From NCBI RefSeq assembly GCF_026191725.2, contig NZ_CP120863.1:1220001-1284000 (forward strand): a DNA stretch of 64,000 nucleotides, in the 5' to 3' direction. Source of the DNA: Roseibium porphyridii (GTDB lineage Bacteria; Pseudomonadota; Alphaproteobacteria; Rhizobiales; Stappiaceae). Below are positions 52,559-63,602 of this stretch, piece after piece (position 1 is the stretch's first letter; each line of letters begins with the position of its first letter). Made by a program: the position numbers and the translations under genes. The notes beneath the pieces were generated by a model. It was given only the letters and a program-made list of their open reading frames with translations, made no database searches and was not told the DNA's origin.

Positions 52559-53617
52559 ATGGGAGCGATCCAGCTCAACAAGGTCGAAAAGTGGTTCGGC
52601 AGTCTTCAGGTCATCAAGGGTATCGATCTGGATATCCAGGACGGCGAATTCGTGATTTTTGTCGGTCCGTCAGGCTGCGGTAAATCGACATTGCTGCGGT
52701 TGATCTCCGGACTGGAGGAAACCAGCCGGGGCGAGATCGAAATTGACGGCAAGGACGTCACTGCTCTGCCACCGTCCGGCCGAGGCCTGTCCATGGTGTT
52801 CCAGTCCTATGCGCTCTATCCGCATATGTCTGTGCGTGAGAATGTCGGTTTCGGTCTGAAAACCGCAGGCCTGCCAAAGGATGAAATCGACAAGAAGGTC
52901 AATGCGGCGGCAGATGTGCTCAAGCTTGACGAATACCTCGATCGCCGGCCAAAGGCGCTTTCCGGCGGTCAACGACAGCGTGTTGCCATTGGCCGGGCGA
53001 TCGTCCGTGAACCGAGCGCGTTCCTTTTCGACGAACCGCTGTCCAACCTTGATGCGGCGCTTCGGGTCGAAATGCGTTTCGAGGTTGCAAGGCTTCACAA
53101 GAGCCTCGGGACCACGATGATCTATGTGACGCACGATCAGGTCGAAGCCATGACGCTGGCGGACAAGATCGTTGTCCTGCAAGCGGGACGGATCGAACAG
53201 GTGGGCTCACCGCGCGAGCTTTATGAGCGCCCGGACAATCTGTTTGTGGCCCAGTTTATCGGCTCTCCCAAAATGAATGTGCTGCCATGTTCGGTCGAGG
53301 GAGATCAGTTCTCGCTTCAAGGTCACGGAGGCGGGCACTACCCCCACCAGGACAACCCTCAAAGACCTGTCAAGCTTGGCATTCGCCCTGAACATATGAG
53401 TATTGTTGCGACGGACGAAGGACATTGCACAGGCACGGTCGAAGTTGCCGAATATCTTGGTGCCGACACCTTCCTCTATGTGGCACTCGACGGACTTGAA
53501 ACCGTACTGGTGCGGATCAGTGGAAGCGATCAGGTGGAAGAAGGATCACGTGTAGGCCTTCGTTTCGACGAAAGCCGGATGCACTTCTTCGACAACAAGG
53601 ACCAGGCTGTTCGCTAA
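52559..53617 (+). CDS. Sugar ABC transporter ATP-binding protein, UgpC/MsmK type
   Basis: A 352-aa CUT1 ATPase: Walker [11 protein letters not shown]-loop [15 protein letters not shown], signature [15 protein letters not shown], Walker [14 protein letters not shown], and a C-terminal TOBE region from about residue 240. Last gene of the LacI-controlled operon, 18 bases after the hydrolase. Closely similar to the galactoside ATPase at 18120; cross-service between the two importers is possible. Confidence 0.92.
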   Translation: MGAIQLNKVEKWFGSLQVIKGIDLDIQDGEFVIFVGPSGCGKSTLLRLISGLEETSRGEIEIDGKDVTALPPSGRGLSMVFQSYALYPHMSVRENVGFGLKTAGLPKDEIDKKVNAAADVLKLDEYLDRRPKALSGGQRQRVAIGRAIVREPSAFLFDEPLSNLDAALRVEMRFEVARLHKSLGTTMIYVTHDQVEAMTLADKIVVLQAGRIEQVGSPRELYERPDNLFVAQFIGSPKMNVLPCSVEGDQFSLQGHGGGHYPHQDNPQRPVKLGIRPEHMSIVATDEGHCTGTVEVAEYLGADTFLYVALDGLETVLVRISGSDQVEEGSRVGLRFDESRMHFFDNKDQAVR

Positions 53618-53683
53618 CTTGAGCAGCCGCTACGACGTTGGTGAGATTGCTTGACGATGGATGCAAGCAGCGTCGACGCAGCT

Positions 53684-55126
53684 TCAGTTCCTGCACAGAA
53701 CCTGAACCGTATAGCGAGCAGCTTCCTGGTCTATCGTGGTAGGGGTCTTGATGCTGGTTACAGTGTTGTAGGAAGGCGCAAGGCCAAGGCTTTCCATGAA
53801 TTCAGCCATCAAGCGGCCGCGAATGGCGAAATTGACGTTCTCCGGAAGGTCACCGGCGACCTTGAGGGTTTTCAATTTGTCGAGGCGTGAGAGCACCGTG
53901 CCGATGACGGCACCTGTCCGATCGAGAACCGGTCCACCGGAATTGCCTGGCTGTACGGGCGCAGACACCATGAAGTGCCGAATGTCACCGCTCACACCGG
54001 CAAGTGCCGAGACGATCCCGTAGGTGAAGTTCAGATTGTTGTCCAGGATCTGTGCAAACGGGTAGCCCAGGACAAACACTTCCTCGCCGCGCACAATGGG
54101 TTGCTTGGCACGGAACTGAGCAAAGTGATCAGCCTTTTTGCTGTCGAGCTGAATGATCGCAAGGTCGTTGGTCGTGTCGGAAGCAACCAAGGCCGCCGAG
54201 CCATATCCTGCGACTTCGAGATTGTCGCAGTTGCCGACGACATGAGCATTTGTTCCCACGTGCCCATCTGGTGTGATGAAAAAGCCGGAACCGGTTGATG
54301 AACCGGTTTCGTCCGATGTCGATGCAGTGCTTCCAGCGGAGAGTTCTCCCAACCGGTTTTCGCTGTCCGGCGCGTTGTCCAGAGCAGGGGCCGATGTCAC
54401 CGCGTCCATCCGGCCCGTCGCCGAGCGGTCGAAGAACGTCAGGCTGTTGGACATTGCAATGGCAACCCGATCCATGAACACTGCATGTTTGGGTTGCCAG
54501 AAGAGCGAGAAGCCGCGGCTGTCCGCACCGGTTCTCATCATGCGCAGATAGAAGTCACGGCCGTTTTGTGTGCCCGACACAACAAAAAAATCATTGCGGA
54601 ACTGCTTGTTTTCGATCGTCCGGCCATCTTCGGTCGAGGTCAGGCGACGATAGAGAGCTTCATAGTCGGATCGTTGACCGTCAACGCGCAGCGTCTCCAG
54701 TTCGATGCTTCCGTCAAAAGCGCGCCAGAGGTGTCCGCGCTCGGATTTCTTGGGTGGGTCGAACAAGCTGACGGGGATGCCGAGCGTGATGCCGGCGGTC
54801 GGATCGTTCCGGGTTCTGAAGCCGACACGTTTGACCAGATCAAGTCCGTCCCTATGCAGGATTTGTAACTCCTCGGTCTCCAGGACCCCATCTCGCCGAA
54901 ATTCCCGATTTCGTTGAAATTCCATAAGCGCACCATAGGTCTTCGGCCCGAAGGCTCCGTCGACAATGGCCGCATAATCACCGGTAAAGACCAACAGGAA
55001 CTGCAGGCGAATACGCTCGTTTCGACTGAGCGAATTAAACCAGTCTTTCGACTGGTCGTAGTCGGCCTGCACGTTGCCGAAAGATAAAACGAGAAAGGCA
55101 ATTGCACAGATAAATGCACGCATCAT
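53684..55126 (-). CDS. Trypsin-like serine protease with N-terminal peptidoglycan-binding-like domain
   Basis: A 480-aa exported protein. Signal peptide about residues 1-21 (ending NVQA). Residues about 30-90 resemble a peptidoglycan-binding fold (DGAFGPKTYGALMEFQRNRE). The C-terminal protease has the His in GTNAHVVGNC, the Asp in TTNDLAIIQL and the Ser in VQPGNSGGPVLDRTG, the DegP/trypsin-type order. No PDZ domain is seen. It lies on the same strand as the transglutaminase genes but 133 bases downstream, so a functional link is uncertain. Confidence 0.85.
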   Translation of the reverse strand: MMRAFICAIAFLVLSFGNVQADYDQSKDWFNSLSRNERIRLQFLLVFTGDYAAIVDGAFGPKTYGALMEFQRNREFRRDGVLETEELQILHRDGLDLVKRVGFRTRNDPTAGITLGIPVSLFDPPKKSERGHLWRAFDGSIELETLRVDGQRSDYEALYRRLTSTEDGRTIENKQFRNDFFVVSGTQNGRDFYLRMMRTGADSRGFSLFWQPKHAVFMDRVAIAMSNSLTFFDRSATGRMDAVTSAPALDNAPDSENRLGELSAGSTASTSDETGSSTGSGFFITPDGHVGTNAHVVGNCDNLEVAGYGSAALVASDTTNDLAIIQLDSKKADHFAQFRAKQPIVRGEEVFVLGYPFAQILDNNLNFTYGIVSALAGVSGDIRHFMVSAPVQPGNSGGPVLDRTGAVIGTVLSRLDKLKTLKVAGDLPENVNFAIRGRLMAEFMESLGLAPSYNTVTSIKTPTTIDQEAARYTVQVLCRN

Positions 55127-55259
55127 GCAGCTCCCGGCCCAATGGTCGCTGATCAGATTTTATCAAAACCGATCACATTGGAACAGGTGTCAGGCGCTCT
55201 TTGGGGGATATCTTTCGATTATCGCGATGTTGTTTACTCCAGCTTCATGTTTCGAAGCC

Positions 55260-56147
55260 TCAGCGCGGGATGACATCCACCTTGTGATCAGTCGTTTGCG
55301 ACCCAGCAGTGCGCAACACACCCTTGACCGGCGCTGCATCTCCATAGTCACGTCCCCTGGCGACGACAATGTGGTCCTGACCCACGCGCGTTGCATTGGT
55401 GGGGTCGTATTCGATCCAGCCGACCTCAATCCCGCACCAGGCCCGTACCCAGGCGTGCATCGCATCAGCACCTTCCAGGCGAGGTTGGCCTTCTGGCGGG
55501 ATCGTTCTTAAAAAGCCACTGACATATCCTGCCGGAATGCCGATGCTCCTGAGGCAGGCGATCATGATATGCGAATAGTCCTGACAAACGCCATGCCGAC
55601 GCTCGAAGGCTTCAAGGGCCGGCGTGTCCACCGTGGTTGCGTCCGCGTCGAAGTGCATATCCTTGTGCAATGCTTTGCCAATGGCTTCAACCGCAGCACA
55701 TGCGCTCATGTTCGGGTTCACATGCTCTTCGGCATAAACAGCAAAGACCGGATCCAGCGGCAACCTCGGAGAGACCGACGTGAAGTGCACAGGGGCTTCT
55801 GGCTGGAGGGACTGTATCACCGCCAGTTCCCTGCCGAGATTGTTGAGCGGCGGTGAGATATCAAGTTCCTCGGTAAAGGCGGTGCGGTCGATCCGCGCCT
55901 TGAGCTTGAATGTCAATTCGCTATGGGTCTTGCGGTAGGCCACATCGGTCACCGCGTTGCCGTAAAAGTCTGTGCGGTCGTGACGCTCGGAGGGCCCCGG
56001 AGCCAATTGAATCTGACCGGATATCAGTCTTTGTTCGCCAGTGATCGTCGCGGGCATCAAACGCAGCGCATGGCGCCCCGAATTTGCCGGACTGGCGTAG
56101 TCATAGGTGATTTCCAGGGCGACGTCGTAGAGCACGTTTGACCTCAC
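55260..56147 (-). CDS. Transglutaminase-like family protein
   Basis: 295 aa. N-terminal beta domain of the bacterial transglutaminase type (residues about 5-90, LRLMPATITGEQRLIS), then the papain-like core with Cys in RRHGVCQDYSHIMIACLRSI, His in GADAMHAWVRAWC and Asp in GWIEYDPTNATRVG. No signal peptide, so it is cytoplasmic and probably a peptidase or amidase rather than a crosslinker. Third gene of a conserved trio with the ATP-grasp/alpha-E and DUF2126 proteins. Confidence 0.9.
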   Translation of the reverse strand: MRSNVLYDVALEITYDYASPANSGRHALRLMPATITGEQRLISGQIQLAPGPSERHDRTDFYGNAVTDVAYRKTHSELTFKLKARIDRTAFTEELDISPPLNNLGRELAVIQSLQPEAPVHFTSVSPRLPLDPVFAVYAEEHVNPNMSACAAVEAIGKALHKDMHFDADATTVDTPALEAFERRHGVCQDYSHIMIACLRSIGIPAGYVSGFLRTIPPEGQPRLEGADAMHAWVRAWCGIEVGWIEYDPTNATRVGQDHIVVARGRDYGDAAPVKGVLRTAGSQTTDHKVDVIPR

Positions 56148-56177
56148 TTGGAAGGAGTTGTGTGCAACGCCCCGGCG

Positions 56178-58583
56178 CTAACGAATATAGGCATCAGTCA
56201 GTTCCACGGAGAGATAGGCAATCTGGTCACGCAGCTCGCTAAGGGCTGCCGGATTCAGCGTTTCGGGCGACGCTATGGCAAGGCTGGTGTGAATTTGCAG
56301 CACCGAGCGGGCAAGGTCAGACAGATGCCCATGCTCCGTTTCACCTGGCAGGTCGTCAATATGATCTTTTATGTCTGTCAGCTGATAAAGCACCGCTCTG
56401 GGGTTCTTCCCGTCCATCGCCAAAAGATCCAGAACGGTTGCCTTGCTGAGCGACACCGCGTAACGGCGGCTCATCGACATTGCGCTGTCACCGACCTCCA
56501 GAAGCAGTTCCAACGAGCCTTCCGGAGCATCAGGCTCGGTGAAAACGGACAAGAGGTCCGTCATCCTGTGGGCTCGTTCTAGTGCCCGGCCTATGCTCAG
56601 GAATCTCCAACCGGTGAACCGGTACATGTTTTCATGGACGAGGCCGGAAAAGCCCGTGATCTTTCGCAGGAGCAAACCCATGGCGCGTGGGATGTCGCTG
56701 TTTTGGCGCATCGCGCGTTTGGCACCGTTCGCGGTTTGGGCCAGATCGTTCAAGGCGAGCCATCCATCGACCGAGAAGCGGTCGCGGACCTTGCCCGCAC
56801 TTGAAACGGCTGATTGAAGCATCGCAATCAGCGCGTCGGGTACCGGGTCTTCAGGTGTAACGCCTATCTTTTCCAGATAGTCCGCCGTCTGGGAAACCAG
56901 CGGCGCATCGGGATCAGCCGTTTCCATCAGTCTTGCATGATAGGCACGCAGCAGCCGGACAGCGCCTTCAGCCCGCTCCACATAGCGGCCCAGCCAGAAC
57001 AGGTTATCAGCTGCCCGTGACGGCAACGCCCCTGGTTGAGATTTGAAATAAGGGGACTCAGTCTGGTGAAGCAAAGTGTCTTTTGCAGGTCTCTTGCCAC
57101 CAACAATCCAGACATCCGCCGCCGATCCGCCCGCTTGCATTGCAATCGCGCTTGCATCTTCGGTCCGGCCGATCCGGGCAAAGCCTCCGGACATGACTTC
57201 CCAGCCTTTTTCTGTTCTTGCCAGAAAAACGCGAAGGCTCATCGGCCTTGGCACGAGTTGCTCTTCGAAATAGGCAGGGGTCGTGGAAAGCGTGACTGCT
57301 TCCTGGGCGATCAAAGCGTCGCGCTTGTTGTCGATCCAGGTATCAAGCACGCCCTTGTGGAACTTGTGGAAGTCCTTGCCGATAAAGTCAGTCTGCGCAG
57401 AAGCGAAGGGCAGAGCCGTTGAAAGTGCAGGGCTGAACATCATGCTCTCGGCGTGCTCTTTCACATAAGAGCGTGTCGTCGCTTCTCCACACCACCAAGT
57501 CGCAACGTTTGGAAGTTTCAGGGTTTCACCCAGAAGGTGCTCGCTGATACGCGGCAGAAAGGCGAGCAAGGCCCTGGTTTCCAAAATGCCGGTGCCGAGC
57601 GCATTGACCATTGTGACGGAGCCGCGACGGACTGCTTCCACCAGACCCGGTGTTCCGATGTGAGAGTTCTCGTTCAGTTCCATCGGATCGGACCAGGCCG
57701 CATCCAGTCTGCGCCAAAGAACGCTGACCGGTCTGAGGCCTGCAACGGTTCTTACCATCAGGCGTTCGTTTTCGACCGTGAGATCTTCGCCTTCCAACAG
57801 CATGAAGCCGAGGTATCGGGCAATATAGGCATGCTCAAAATACGTGTCGTTCAATGGGCCCGGCGTGAGGATCGATACCCGACTGTCGCTTTCATCGCGC
57901 AAATCCACAAGATGGTCTCTGAACCGTCGGAAGAAACCAGCCAGTCGATGAACGTTGGCCTTGGCAAAAAACTCATTGAATACGCGGCCTGTTGCGACAC
58001 GATTTTCCAGCGCGAACCCGGCGCCTGAGGGTGCCTGCGCTCGATCGGAAAGCACCCACCAGGTGCCGTCCGGACCACGGCCGATCTCAAAGGAAAGGAA
58101 ATGCAGGAACTGTCCCGAGTTCGGTTTTATGCCAACAAGCGGGCGCTGCCATTCCGGGCTTTTTGCGATCAGATTGGCGGGCAGAAATCCTTCGCTGACA
58201 AGCCTGTTGTCGCCATAGAGATCTGCAACCACCTGTTCCAGGAGTTCCGCCCGCTGAACGAGACCTTCGGCAATCACCTGCCAATCGTCTTCGCTTATGA
58301 CAACGGGAATATGACTGAGCGGCCATTCGCGCTCATTTGCACCTTCCTGACCGTATTGACGGAAATAAACCCCCGCATCGTTCAGATACTGGTTGCCCCT
58401 GGCAAAGCGGTCACTGATCTCTTCTGACGTGAGCGAAGACAGGTGGTTCAGGAAGGGGCGCCAGACTGGACGGACTCTTCCTTGAGGATCCAGAAGCTCA
58501 TCGGAAACGCCCGGAAAGGGCCGGTATGCCTTCAACAAGGCATATCCAGGCGCTCCAGCCTCTGCGTTTTCGTCAAGACTCAT
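56178..58583 (-). CDS. Circularly permuted ATP-grasp protein fused to alpha-E domain
   Basis: 801 aa. Residues about 75-480 are the circularly permuted ATP-grasp domain (YFRQYGQEGANEREWPLSHI, VADLYGDNRLV, SDRAQAPSGAGFALENRVAT, GTPGLVEAVRRGSVTMVNAL, RPMSLRVFLARTEKGWEVM). Residues about 520-801 are the helical alpha-E domain (LPSRAADNLFWLGRYVERAE onward). In most genomes these are separate neighbouring genes; here they are one protein. ATP-grasp enzymes of this group are proposed to form amide bonds on an unknown peptide. 29 bases upstream of the transglutaminase gene. Confidence 0.92.
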   Translation of the reverse strand: MSLDENAEAGAPGYALLKAYRPFPGVSDELLDPQGRVRPVWRPFLNHLSSLTSEEISDRFARGNQYLNDAGVYFRQYGQEGANEREWPLSHIPVVISEDDWQVIAEGLVQRAELLEQVVADLYGDNRLVSEGFLPANLIAKSPEWQRPLVGIKPNSGQFLHFLSFEIGRGPDGTWWVLSDRAQAPSGAGFALENRVATGRVFNEFFAKANVHRLAGFFRRFRDHLVDLRDESDSRVSILTPGPLNDTYFEHAYIARYLGFMLLEGEDLTVENERLMVRTVAGLRPVSVLWRRLDAAWSDPMELNENSHIGTPGLVEAVRRGSVTMVNALGTGILETRALLAFLPRISEHLLGETLKLPNVATWWCGEATTRSYVKEHAESMMFSPALSTALPFASAQTDFIGKDFHKFHKGVLDTWIDNKRDALIAQEAVTLSTTPAYFEEQLVPRPMSLRVFLARTEKGWEVMSGGFARIGRTEDASAIAMQAGGSAADVWIVGGKRPAKDTLLHQTESPYFKSQPGALPSRAADNLFWLGRYVERAEGAVRLLRAYHARLMETADPDAPLVSQTADYLEKIGVTPEDPVPDALIAMLQSAVSSAGKVRDRFSVDGWLALNDLAQTANGAKRAMRQNSDIPRAMGLLLRKITGFSGLVHENMYRFTGWRFLSIGRALERAHRMTDLLSVFTEPDAPEGSLELLLEVGDSAMSMSRRYAVSLSKATVLDLLAMDGKNPRAVLYQLTDIKDHIDDLPGETEHGHLSDLARSVLQIHTSLAIASPETLNPAALSELRDQIAYLSVELTDAYIR

Positions 58584-58671
58584 CTGCGTGTTCCCGAGCC
58601 GAAGCCGTTGTTCGGCCCGCTGACATAACCCTATCCGTATTCAAGCACTTTTCGATGAACGCGGATCGTCC

Positions 58672-61600
58672 TTATACATTTTGAGGCCTGCGCAGGTCTA
58701 GGGTCAAAGGAAACTCCGGATGTGGGTGCTCTGCTGTTGGCATATATAGACCAGGTGAATGACCATGGGCCTCGAAGCGGGCGAGCCGCCTTGCCTCGGC
58801 CTCGTTGCCATTGACCGGGAACGTCTCGTAGTTGCGCCCGCCAGGGTGCGCGACGTGATAAACACAGCCCCCCAGAGCGCGTCCGCTCCACGTGTCGAAT
58901 ATGTCGAATGTCAGCGGAGCATCAACCGGATGCACGGGATGCAGAGCCATGGCAGGCTGCCAGGCCTTATACCGAACGCCGGCGACGGAAACGCCATTCG
59001 TTTCCGTTTTCTGCAATGGCATCATTCGGCGATTGCACGTCACGGTGTAACGGTCCGGGTCACTGGTCGTCAGCTTGACCTGCAGACGTTCGGTTGAACT
59101 GTCCGTGTATCTGACAGTCCCGCCAATCGCTCCTGTTTCGCCAAGCACGTGCCAGGGTTCCAAGGCTTGGCGCAACTCAAGATGCACACCTTCCACCTCG
59201 ATTTCACCACAGAATGGAAAGCGGAATTCGGCTTGCGCCTCGAACCATTCGGGCCGCATCGAAAAACCGTGGTGTTCCAGGTCTTTCAGGACTTCAAGGA
59301 AGTCAGTCCAGACATAGTGCGGCAACATGAAGCGATCATGCAGGGCTGTTCCCCAGCGGGTCAAATTGCCTGACAATGGGTGCTGCCAGAGACGGGCAAT
59401 CAGCGCACGCAGAAGCAGCTGTTGTGCAAGGCTCATGCGCGGGTCAGGCGGCATTTCGAAGCCTCGAAATTCCACCAGTCCGAGACGTCCGGTCGGGCCG
59501 TCCGGTGAATAGAGCTTGTCGATACAAATTTCGGCTCTGTGCGTGTTGCCGGTGACGTCGACAAGAAGGTTTCGCAGCAATCTGTCGACCAGCCATGGGA
59601 AAGGTGCGGGACCTTCGTTGGGACGGTGGATCTGTGACAGGGCCACTTCCAGTTCATAAAGCCCGTCGTGGCGAGCTTCATCGACCCGTGGTGCCTGTGA
59701 GGTCGGACCGATGAAAAGACCGGAAAACAAATAAGACAGGCTGGGCCGTCTTTGCCAGTGCAGGATCAGGCTGCGCAACAGGTCCGGCCGCCTCAGGAAA
59801 GGGCTGTCCAAAGGCGTTGCACCGCCGACGACCACATGATTACCGCCTCCGGTGCCGGTATGCTTACCGTCGATCATGAACTTTTCAGCGCCAAGGCGGG
59901 ATTGGCGCGCGTCCTCATAGACGCCTTCAGTTATGGCGACGCAGTCCTTCCAGCTCGTCGCCGGATGAATATTCACTTCCACGACGCCCGGGTCGGGGGC
60001 AACGCGGATGACATTCATGCGGGGGTCGGTTGGAGGGGGGTAGCCCTCGATGTGAACTGGCAAATTCATATCGGTAGCGGCGGTTTCCGCCGCCGAGACA
60101 AGTTCCAGGTAGTCCTCAAGACGTTCGACCGGTGGCATGAAGACGCAGAGCCTACCGTCGCGCGGCTCTACCGACAGTGCCGTCCGCACGGCGGCCTCGC
60201 CCAACTCGTCATTTGTCAGTTGCTGCTCGCGCCGGTCCTGCTGTGCGCCACCTGCGGTGAAATGTGCAACTCCCTGAGGCCTGTCACCCCGCTTTCCGAC
60301 AGGAAAGTCGGGCAAGGGCTCCCGTGGCAATGTCGGGTCCATGATGTTTGTGTAGGGATATTGAGCTGGGGGAACATGAGGCAAGGATTCAAGTGGAATT
60401 CGATACCCGACCGGACTGTCACCCGGAACCAGGAACAGGGCGTCACGCCTGAGGTTCCAGCGTTCTGAGCGCCACCCCTTACCTGCCGCTTTCGATTGCC
60501 AGCGTTGTACGGGAAGAACGTAACCGGACGGCGTTGCCAGGCCTCGGTCAAACACGCGTGCGATGCGATGGCGCGCCTCTGCGTCTTCCAGTTCCGAATT
60601 GTCCGGCGTGACATTCGCTGGAAGGCCCGCCTCCTTGACGAGCCACACAGCCGGATCCTCAAATGCCGGAACCACATAGTCGGTTTCGAGACCAAGATTT
60701 TCTGCCATGCCATTGAGCAGGGCTTGCGCCTTTTCGGCATCGGCACCGGTTTCCCGACCCTCATCGGCAATCAGATCCGGATCATTCCAGATCGGCTTCT
60801 CGTCGCGTCGCCAGAACAACGAAAACGTCCATCTGGGGAGCGTTTCTCCCGGATACCATTTGCCCTGGCCGTAATGCAGGAACCCGCCCGGTGCGAAACG
60901 TTCCCGCAGGCGACGGATCAGCACATCGGCGCGGTCGCGCTTTGCTGGGCCGACCGCATCCGTATTCCATTCGGCGGATTCAAAGTCGTCTATGGAAACG
61001 AAGGTCGGCTCGCCACCCATGGTCAAGCGCACATCTTCCTGTTTCAGAATGCGGTCGACTTCTTCCCCCAAATTGTTCAGTGCGTTCCAGGCTTCGTCTG
61101 AAAAGGGTTTGGTGATGCGAGGGTGTTCTGCGACCCTTGCGATCTTCATGTCGAAGGCAAAGTCGACATTCGCATCGCTGGCCATGCCGACGATTGGAGC
61201 GGCATTCGTGTAGTGCGGCGTTGCAGCGAGCGGGATGTGGCTTTCCCCTGTCAGGAGCCCGGATGTCGGGTCCAGTCCGATCCAGCCGGCACCGGGGAGG
61301 TAGACCTCTGTCCAGGCGTGAAGGTCGGTGAAATCATGATCCGTTCCCGATGGCCCGTCGAGCGCTTCAAGGTCCGGCTTCAGCTGGATAAGATATCCTG
61401 AGACAAAGCGCGCGGCGAAGCCAAGGTGGCGCAAGGTTTGAACCAGAAGCCAACTGGAGTCCCGGCAAGAGCCGGTGCCCTTGTTGAAGGTCTCTTCAGG
61501 TGTCTGCACGCCCGGTTCCATTCGGATGACATATCCGATTTCCTTTGAAACCCGTGCGTTCAGCCCGACGACAAAATCGACCGTGCGTTCTGTTTCTCTC

Positions 61601-62004
61601 GGTATGGAAGCGAGAAATTCCGTTAGACGCGGACCTGCTGGATCGGCGCGCGTATAGATCAGGAGATCTTCGCGGAGTTCTTCCGGGTAGTCGAATGGCC
61701 ATTCTTCCGCACGTTCTTCAACGAAGAAATCAAACGGATTGTAGACGGTCATGTCCGCGACCAGATCCACTTCGATCTTGAATTCACGAACGGGTTCGGG
61801 AAACACGAAACGGGCAAGCCAATTCCCGTAGGGATCTTGCTGATGATTGACGAAATGATCGGCAGGGGCAACTTTCAATGAATGTGAAAGTACCCTGGTG
61901 CGGCTGTGAGGAGCAGGCCTTAAGCGAATGATCTGGGGGCTCAACGTGACCGGACGGTCATAGCGGTAGTGCGTAAGGTGATAAATGCTTGCTTTGATCG
62001 ACAT
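58672..62004 (-). CDS. Transglutaminase-like/DUF2126 protein
   Basis: 1110 aa. Residues about 1-270 are an N-terminal beta domain and transglutaminase core (Cys in [20 protein letters not shown], His in [13 protein letters not shown], Asp in [11 protein letters not shown]). The rest is DUF2126, starting near [20 protein letters not shown] and including [40 protein letters not shown] and [23 protein letters not shown]2126 has been proposed to be an amide ligase-like domain. First gene of the trio; 88 bases to the ATP-grasp gene. The product made is unknown. Confidence 0.92.
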   Translation of the reverse strand: MSIKASIYHLTHYRYDRPVTLSPQIIRLRPAPHSRTRVLSHSLKVAPADHFVNHQQDPYGNWLARFVFPEPVREFKIEVDLVADMTVYNPFDFFVEERAEEWPFDYPEELREDLLIYTRADPAGPRLTEFLASIPRETERTVDFVVGLNARVSKEIGYVIRMEPGVQTPEETFNKGTGSCRDSSWLLVQTLRHLGFAARFVSGYLIQLKPDLEALDGPSGTDHDFTDLHAWTEVYLPGAGWIGLDPTSGLLTGESHIPLAATPHYTNAAPIVGMASDANVDFAFDMKIARVAEHPRITKPFSDEAWNALNNLGEEVDRILKQEDVRLTMGGEPTFVSIDDFESAEWNTDAVGPAKRDRADVLIRRLRERFAPGGFLHYGQGKWYPGETLPRWTFSLFWRRDEKPIWNDPDLIADEGRETGADAEKAQALLNGMAENLGLETDYVVPAFEDPAVWLVKEAGLPANVTPDNSELEDAEARHRIARVFDRGLATPSGYVLPVQRWQSKAAGKGWRSERWNLRRDALFLVPGDSPVGYRIPLESLPHVPPAQYPYTNIMDPTLPREPLPDFPVGKRGDRPQGVAHFTAGGAQQDRREQQLTNDELGEAAVRTALSVEPRDGRLCVFMPPVERLEDYLELVSAAETAATDMNLPVHIEGYPPPTDPRMNVIRVAPDPGVVEVNIHPATSWKDCVAITEGVYEDARQSRLGAEKFMIDGKHTGTGGGNHVVVGGATPLDSPFLRRPDLLRSLILHWQRRPSLSYLFSGLFIGPTSQAPRVDEARHDGLYELEVALSQIHRPNEGPAPFPWLVDRLLRNLLVDVTGNTHRAEICIDKLYSPDGPTGRLGLVEFRGFEMPPDPRMSLAQQLLLRALIARLWQHPLSGNLTRWGTALHDRFMLPHYVWTDFLEVLKDLEHHGFSMRPEWFEAQAEFRFPFCGEIEVEGVHLELRQALEPWHVLGETGAIGGTVRYTDSSTERLQVKLTTSDPDRYTVTCNRRMMPLQKTETNGVSVAGVRYKAWQPAMALHPVHPVDAPLTFDIFDTWSGRALGGCVYHVAHPGGRNYETFPVNGNEAEARRLARFEAHGHSPGLYMPTAEHPHPEFPLTLDLRRPQNV

Positions 62005-62131
62005 GAACGGACCCTGGTCAGGACGAGCTGGTAAGTCGGGTTAGCGTTTCACAATTCCACGCTGCGTTCCACGTCAAACTGTAGGCAGAAAAAGCATCGC
62101 CGAGCGGCTCTATGTGTGTGGCTGATCGTGA

Positions 62132-63040
62132 TCAGCTGTCTGAATCAGACGCATTGCCCCGCAGATTGCGCGGGTCTAGCCACAGCGATTTGTCATCGAG
62201 CGGGGTCAATGGGCTGAGGTTTGGATTGGCAATCGAAAAAATCTTCCTGCCTTCCAGCTTTGCCCGCGCAATATCGTCTCCGTGAAAATCCAGAAAGTGT
62301 TTGTCGAAACTGCCGTCAGATATCATTTGTCTCAACCCCGTTTCGATCTGTCTTGCGAGCTCTGGATGTTTGGGACTGACAAAAAAATAGGTCGGCAGGG
62401 GAATGAACAGGCAAAGCGTTTCTTCAACGACCAGATTGGGGTTGGTCTTACTGAAAACCGCTTGTTCCTGAAATATTTCGTTGAGGCCGCGGCTGAATGT
62501 CGTGAAACGCCCGAGTTTCAGCATATCGAAGAGGGTCTTGTATTCAGGTGCCGTGACGACTTGAAAACCTGCATTCTCCATGACCCGGCGCGTCGACCAT
62601 TGAGCGCCAGATCCTGTCGGAAAAGCGAGCAGATCTTCAAGTGTTTCAACCTGCGAGATCGCTGGTTGATCCCGTTTGTTGATGAGGAACAGTCGATGGC
62701 CTTGAATTCCCTTCCTTATAGGAATTCTGATTGTCAGAAGGTTCTCTTCCCACCCCGGCTTCGGAGCCTCTGCCGTAACATGAATAATTTCACCGTCGAT
62801 CAGCTCTTGCAGTAACCTGTCCCTGGAGAGTTCTGTGTCCAATTGTCGAACGCGAGCGGTTTGTCCGGCTTTCTCAAGAGACATTTCCAGGAGAATTTGA
62901 GCGTAGCGGTATCGCTGATCGTCCTGCCCGTAAGGCTTGATCGTAACAACTTCTGAAGTTCCGGCGAAAGCGATCACGCTGGAAACAACTATCGCGATTT
63001 TTGCGAGTGCAATTTTCAAATATGCAGATCGCATTGTCAT
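62132..63040 (-). CDS. Transporter substrate-binding domain-containing protein (family 3-like)
   Basis: A 302-aa exported protein with a signal peptide (about residues 1-27, ending AFAGT). The body has family 3 solute-binding features in a divergent form: YAQILLEMSLEKAG, RLFLINKRDQPAISQVETLE and DLLAFPTGSGAQWSTRRVME, then HPELARQIETGLRQMISDGS. No permease or ATPase is next to it, so it may be a stand-alone sensor or scavenger. 127 bases from the DUF2126 gene. Confidence 0.75.
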   Translation of the reverse strand: MTMRSAYLKIALAKIAIVVSSVIAFAGTSEVVTIKPYGQDDQRYRYAQILLEMSLEKAGQTARVRQLDTELSRDRLLQELIDGEIIHVTAEAPKPGWEENLLTIRIPIRKGIQGHRLFLINKRDQPAISQVETLEDLLAFPTGSGAQWSTRRVMENAGFQVVTAPEYKTLFDMLKLGRFTTFSRGLNEIFQEQAVFSKTNPNLVVEETLCLFIPLPTYFFVSPKHPELARQIETGLRQMISDGSFDKHFLDFHGDDIARAKLEGRKIFSIANPNLSPLTPLDDKSLWLDPRNLRGNASDSDS

Positions 63041-63602
63041 AATCCTGCGCTTTCAGGCGAAAAATGTCGCTGTATCTTATACCATTGTTCCAGCTTGACC
63101 GAGAGGTACTTCCGGTCTTTCCACGCCTTGGGGCCCTGAAGCAAAAAGGAGTTTTGCTCTGAGCGACAAGGTTCTCTCTTCAATTTCTCGCTCTTTAAGG
63201 GGCCCTTTCAAGTTGATACCTGGTCGGGGTGCGCAAGCGCGAGCTTATAGGGAATGCAGCGACCGATCCGGGTTGGTCGTCTGTTTGTTCGCAAGCAGAG
63301 GTAAGCTTCAGAAAATGACCTTCTTTAAGGTTTAATATTTCATGCTTGAAATTTATTTTCCGTCTGACTAGGCTTCAGTTGCGTGTCAGCCAAGGTCTGC
63401 GATCAGATGAACCTGGACATGTGGGCTCAAATGCTTCGCGAAAACTGAAAATCGCGTGCAATATGTGGAACATACGCTCCGAAAGGTGCTTTATTACAAC
63501 ACGATCGGCCTTGCGAAAAAACACAAGTCTGTTTGAGTGAAGGGCGACAACAACAATAGCCCATCCAGAAATCGGGAACACTGGAACCAACAGGAGAGAC
63601 AG
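63041..63602. other. Long divergent intergenic region, 562 bases
   Basis: No ORF with coding character. A perfect inverted repeat ATTTCA-TGCT-TGAAAT lies at 63337-63352 in an A/T-rich segment and may be an operator for the downstream binding-protein gene. No promoter hexamers are convincing. Confidence 0.5.

Noticed and set aside
62132..62150. Palindrome GTCTGAATCAGAC as an operator
   Set aside because: It lies in the last codons of the binding protein (Ser-Asp repeat) and has no promoter context.
63346..63540. A 64-codon open frame in the last intergenic region
   Set aside because: No ribosome site, no recognisable protein features, no coupling to neighbours.
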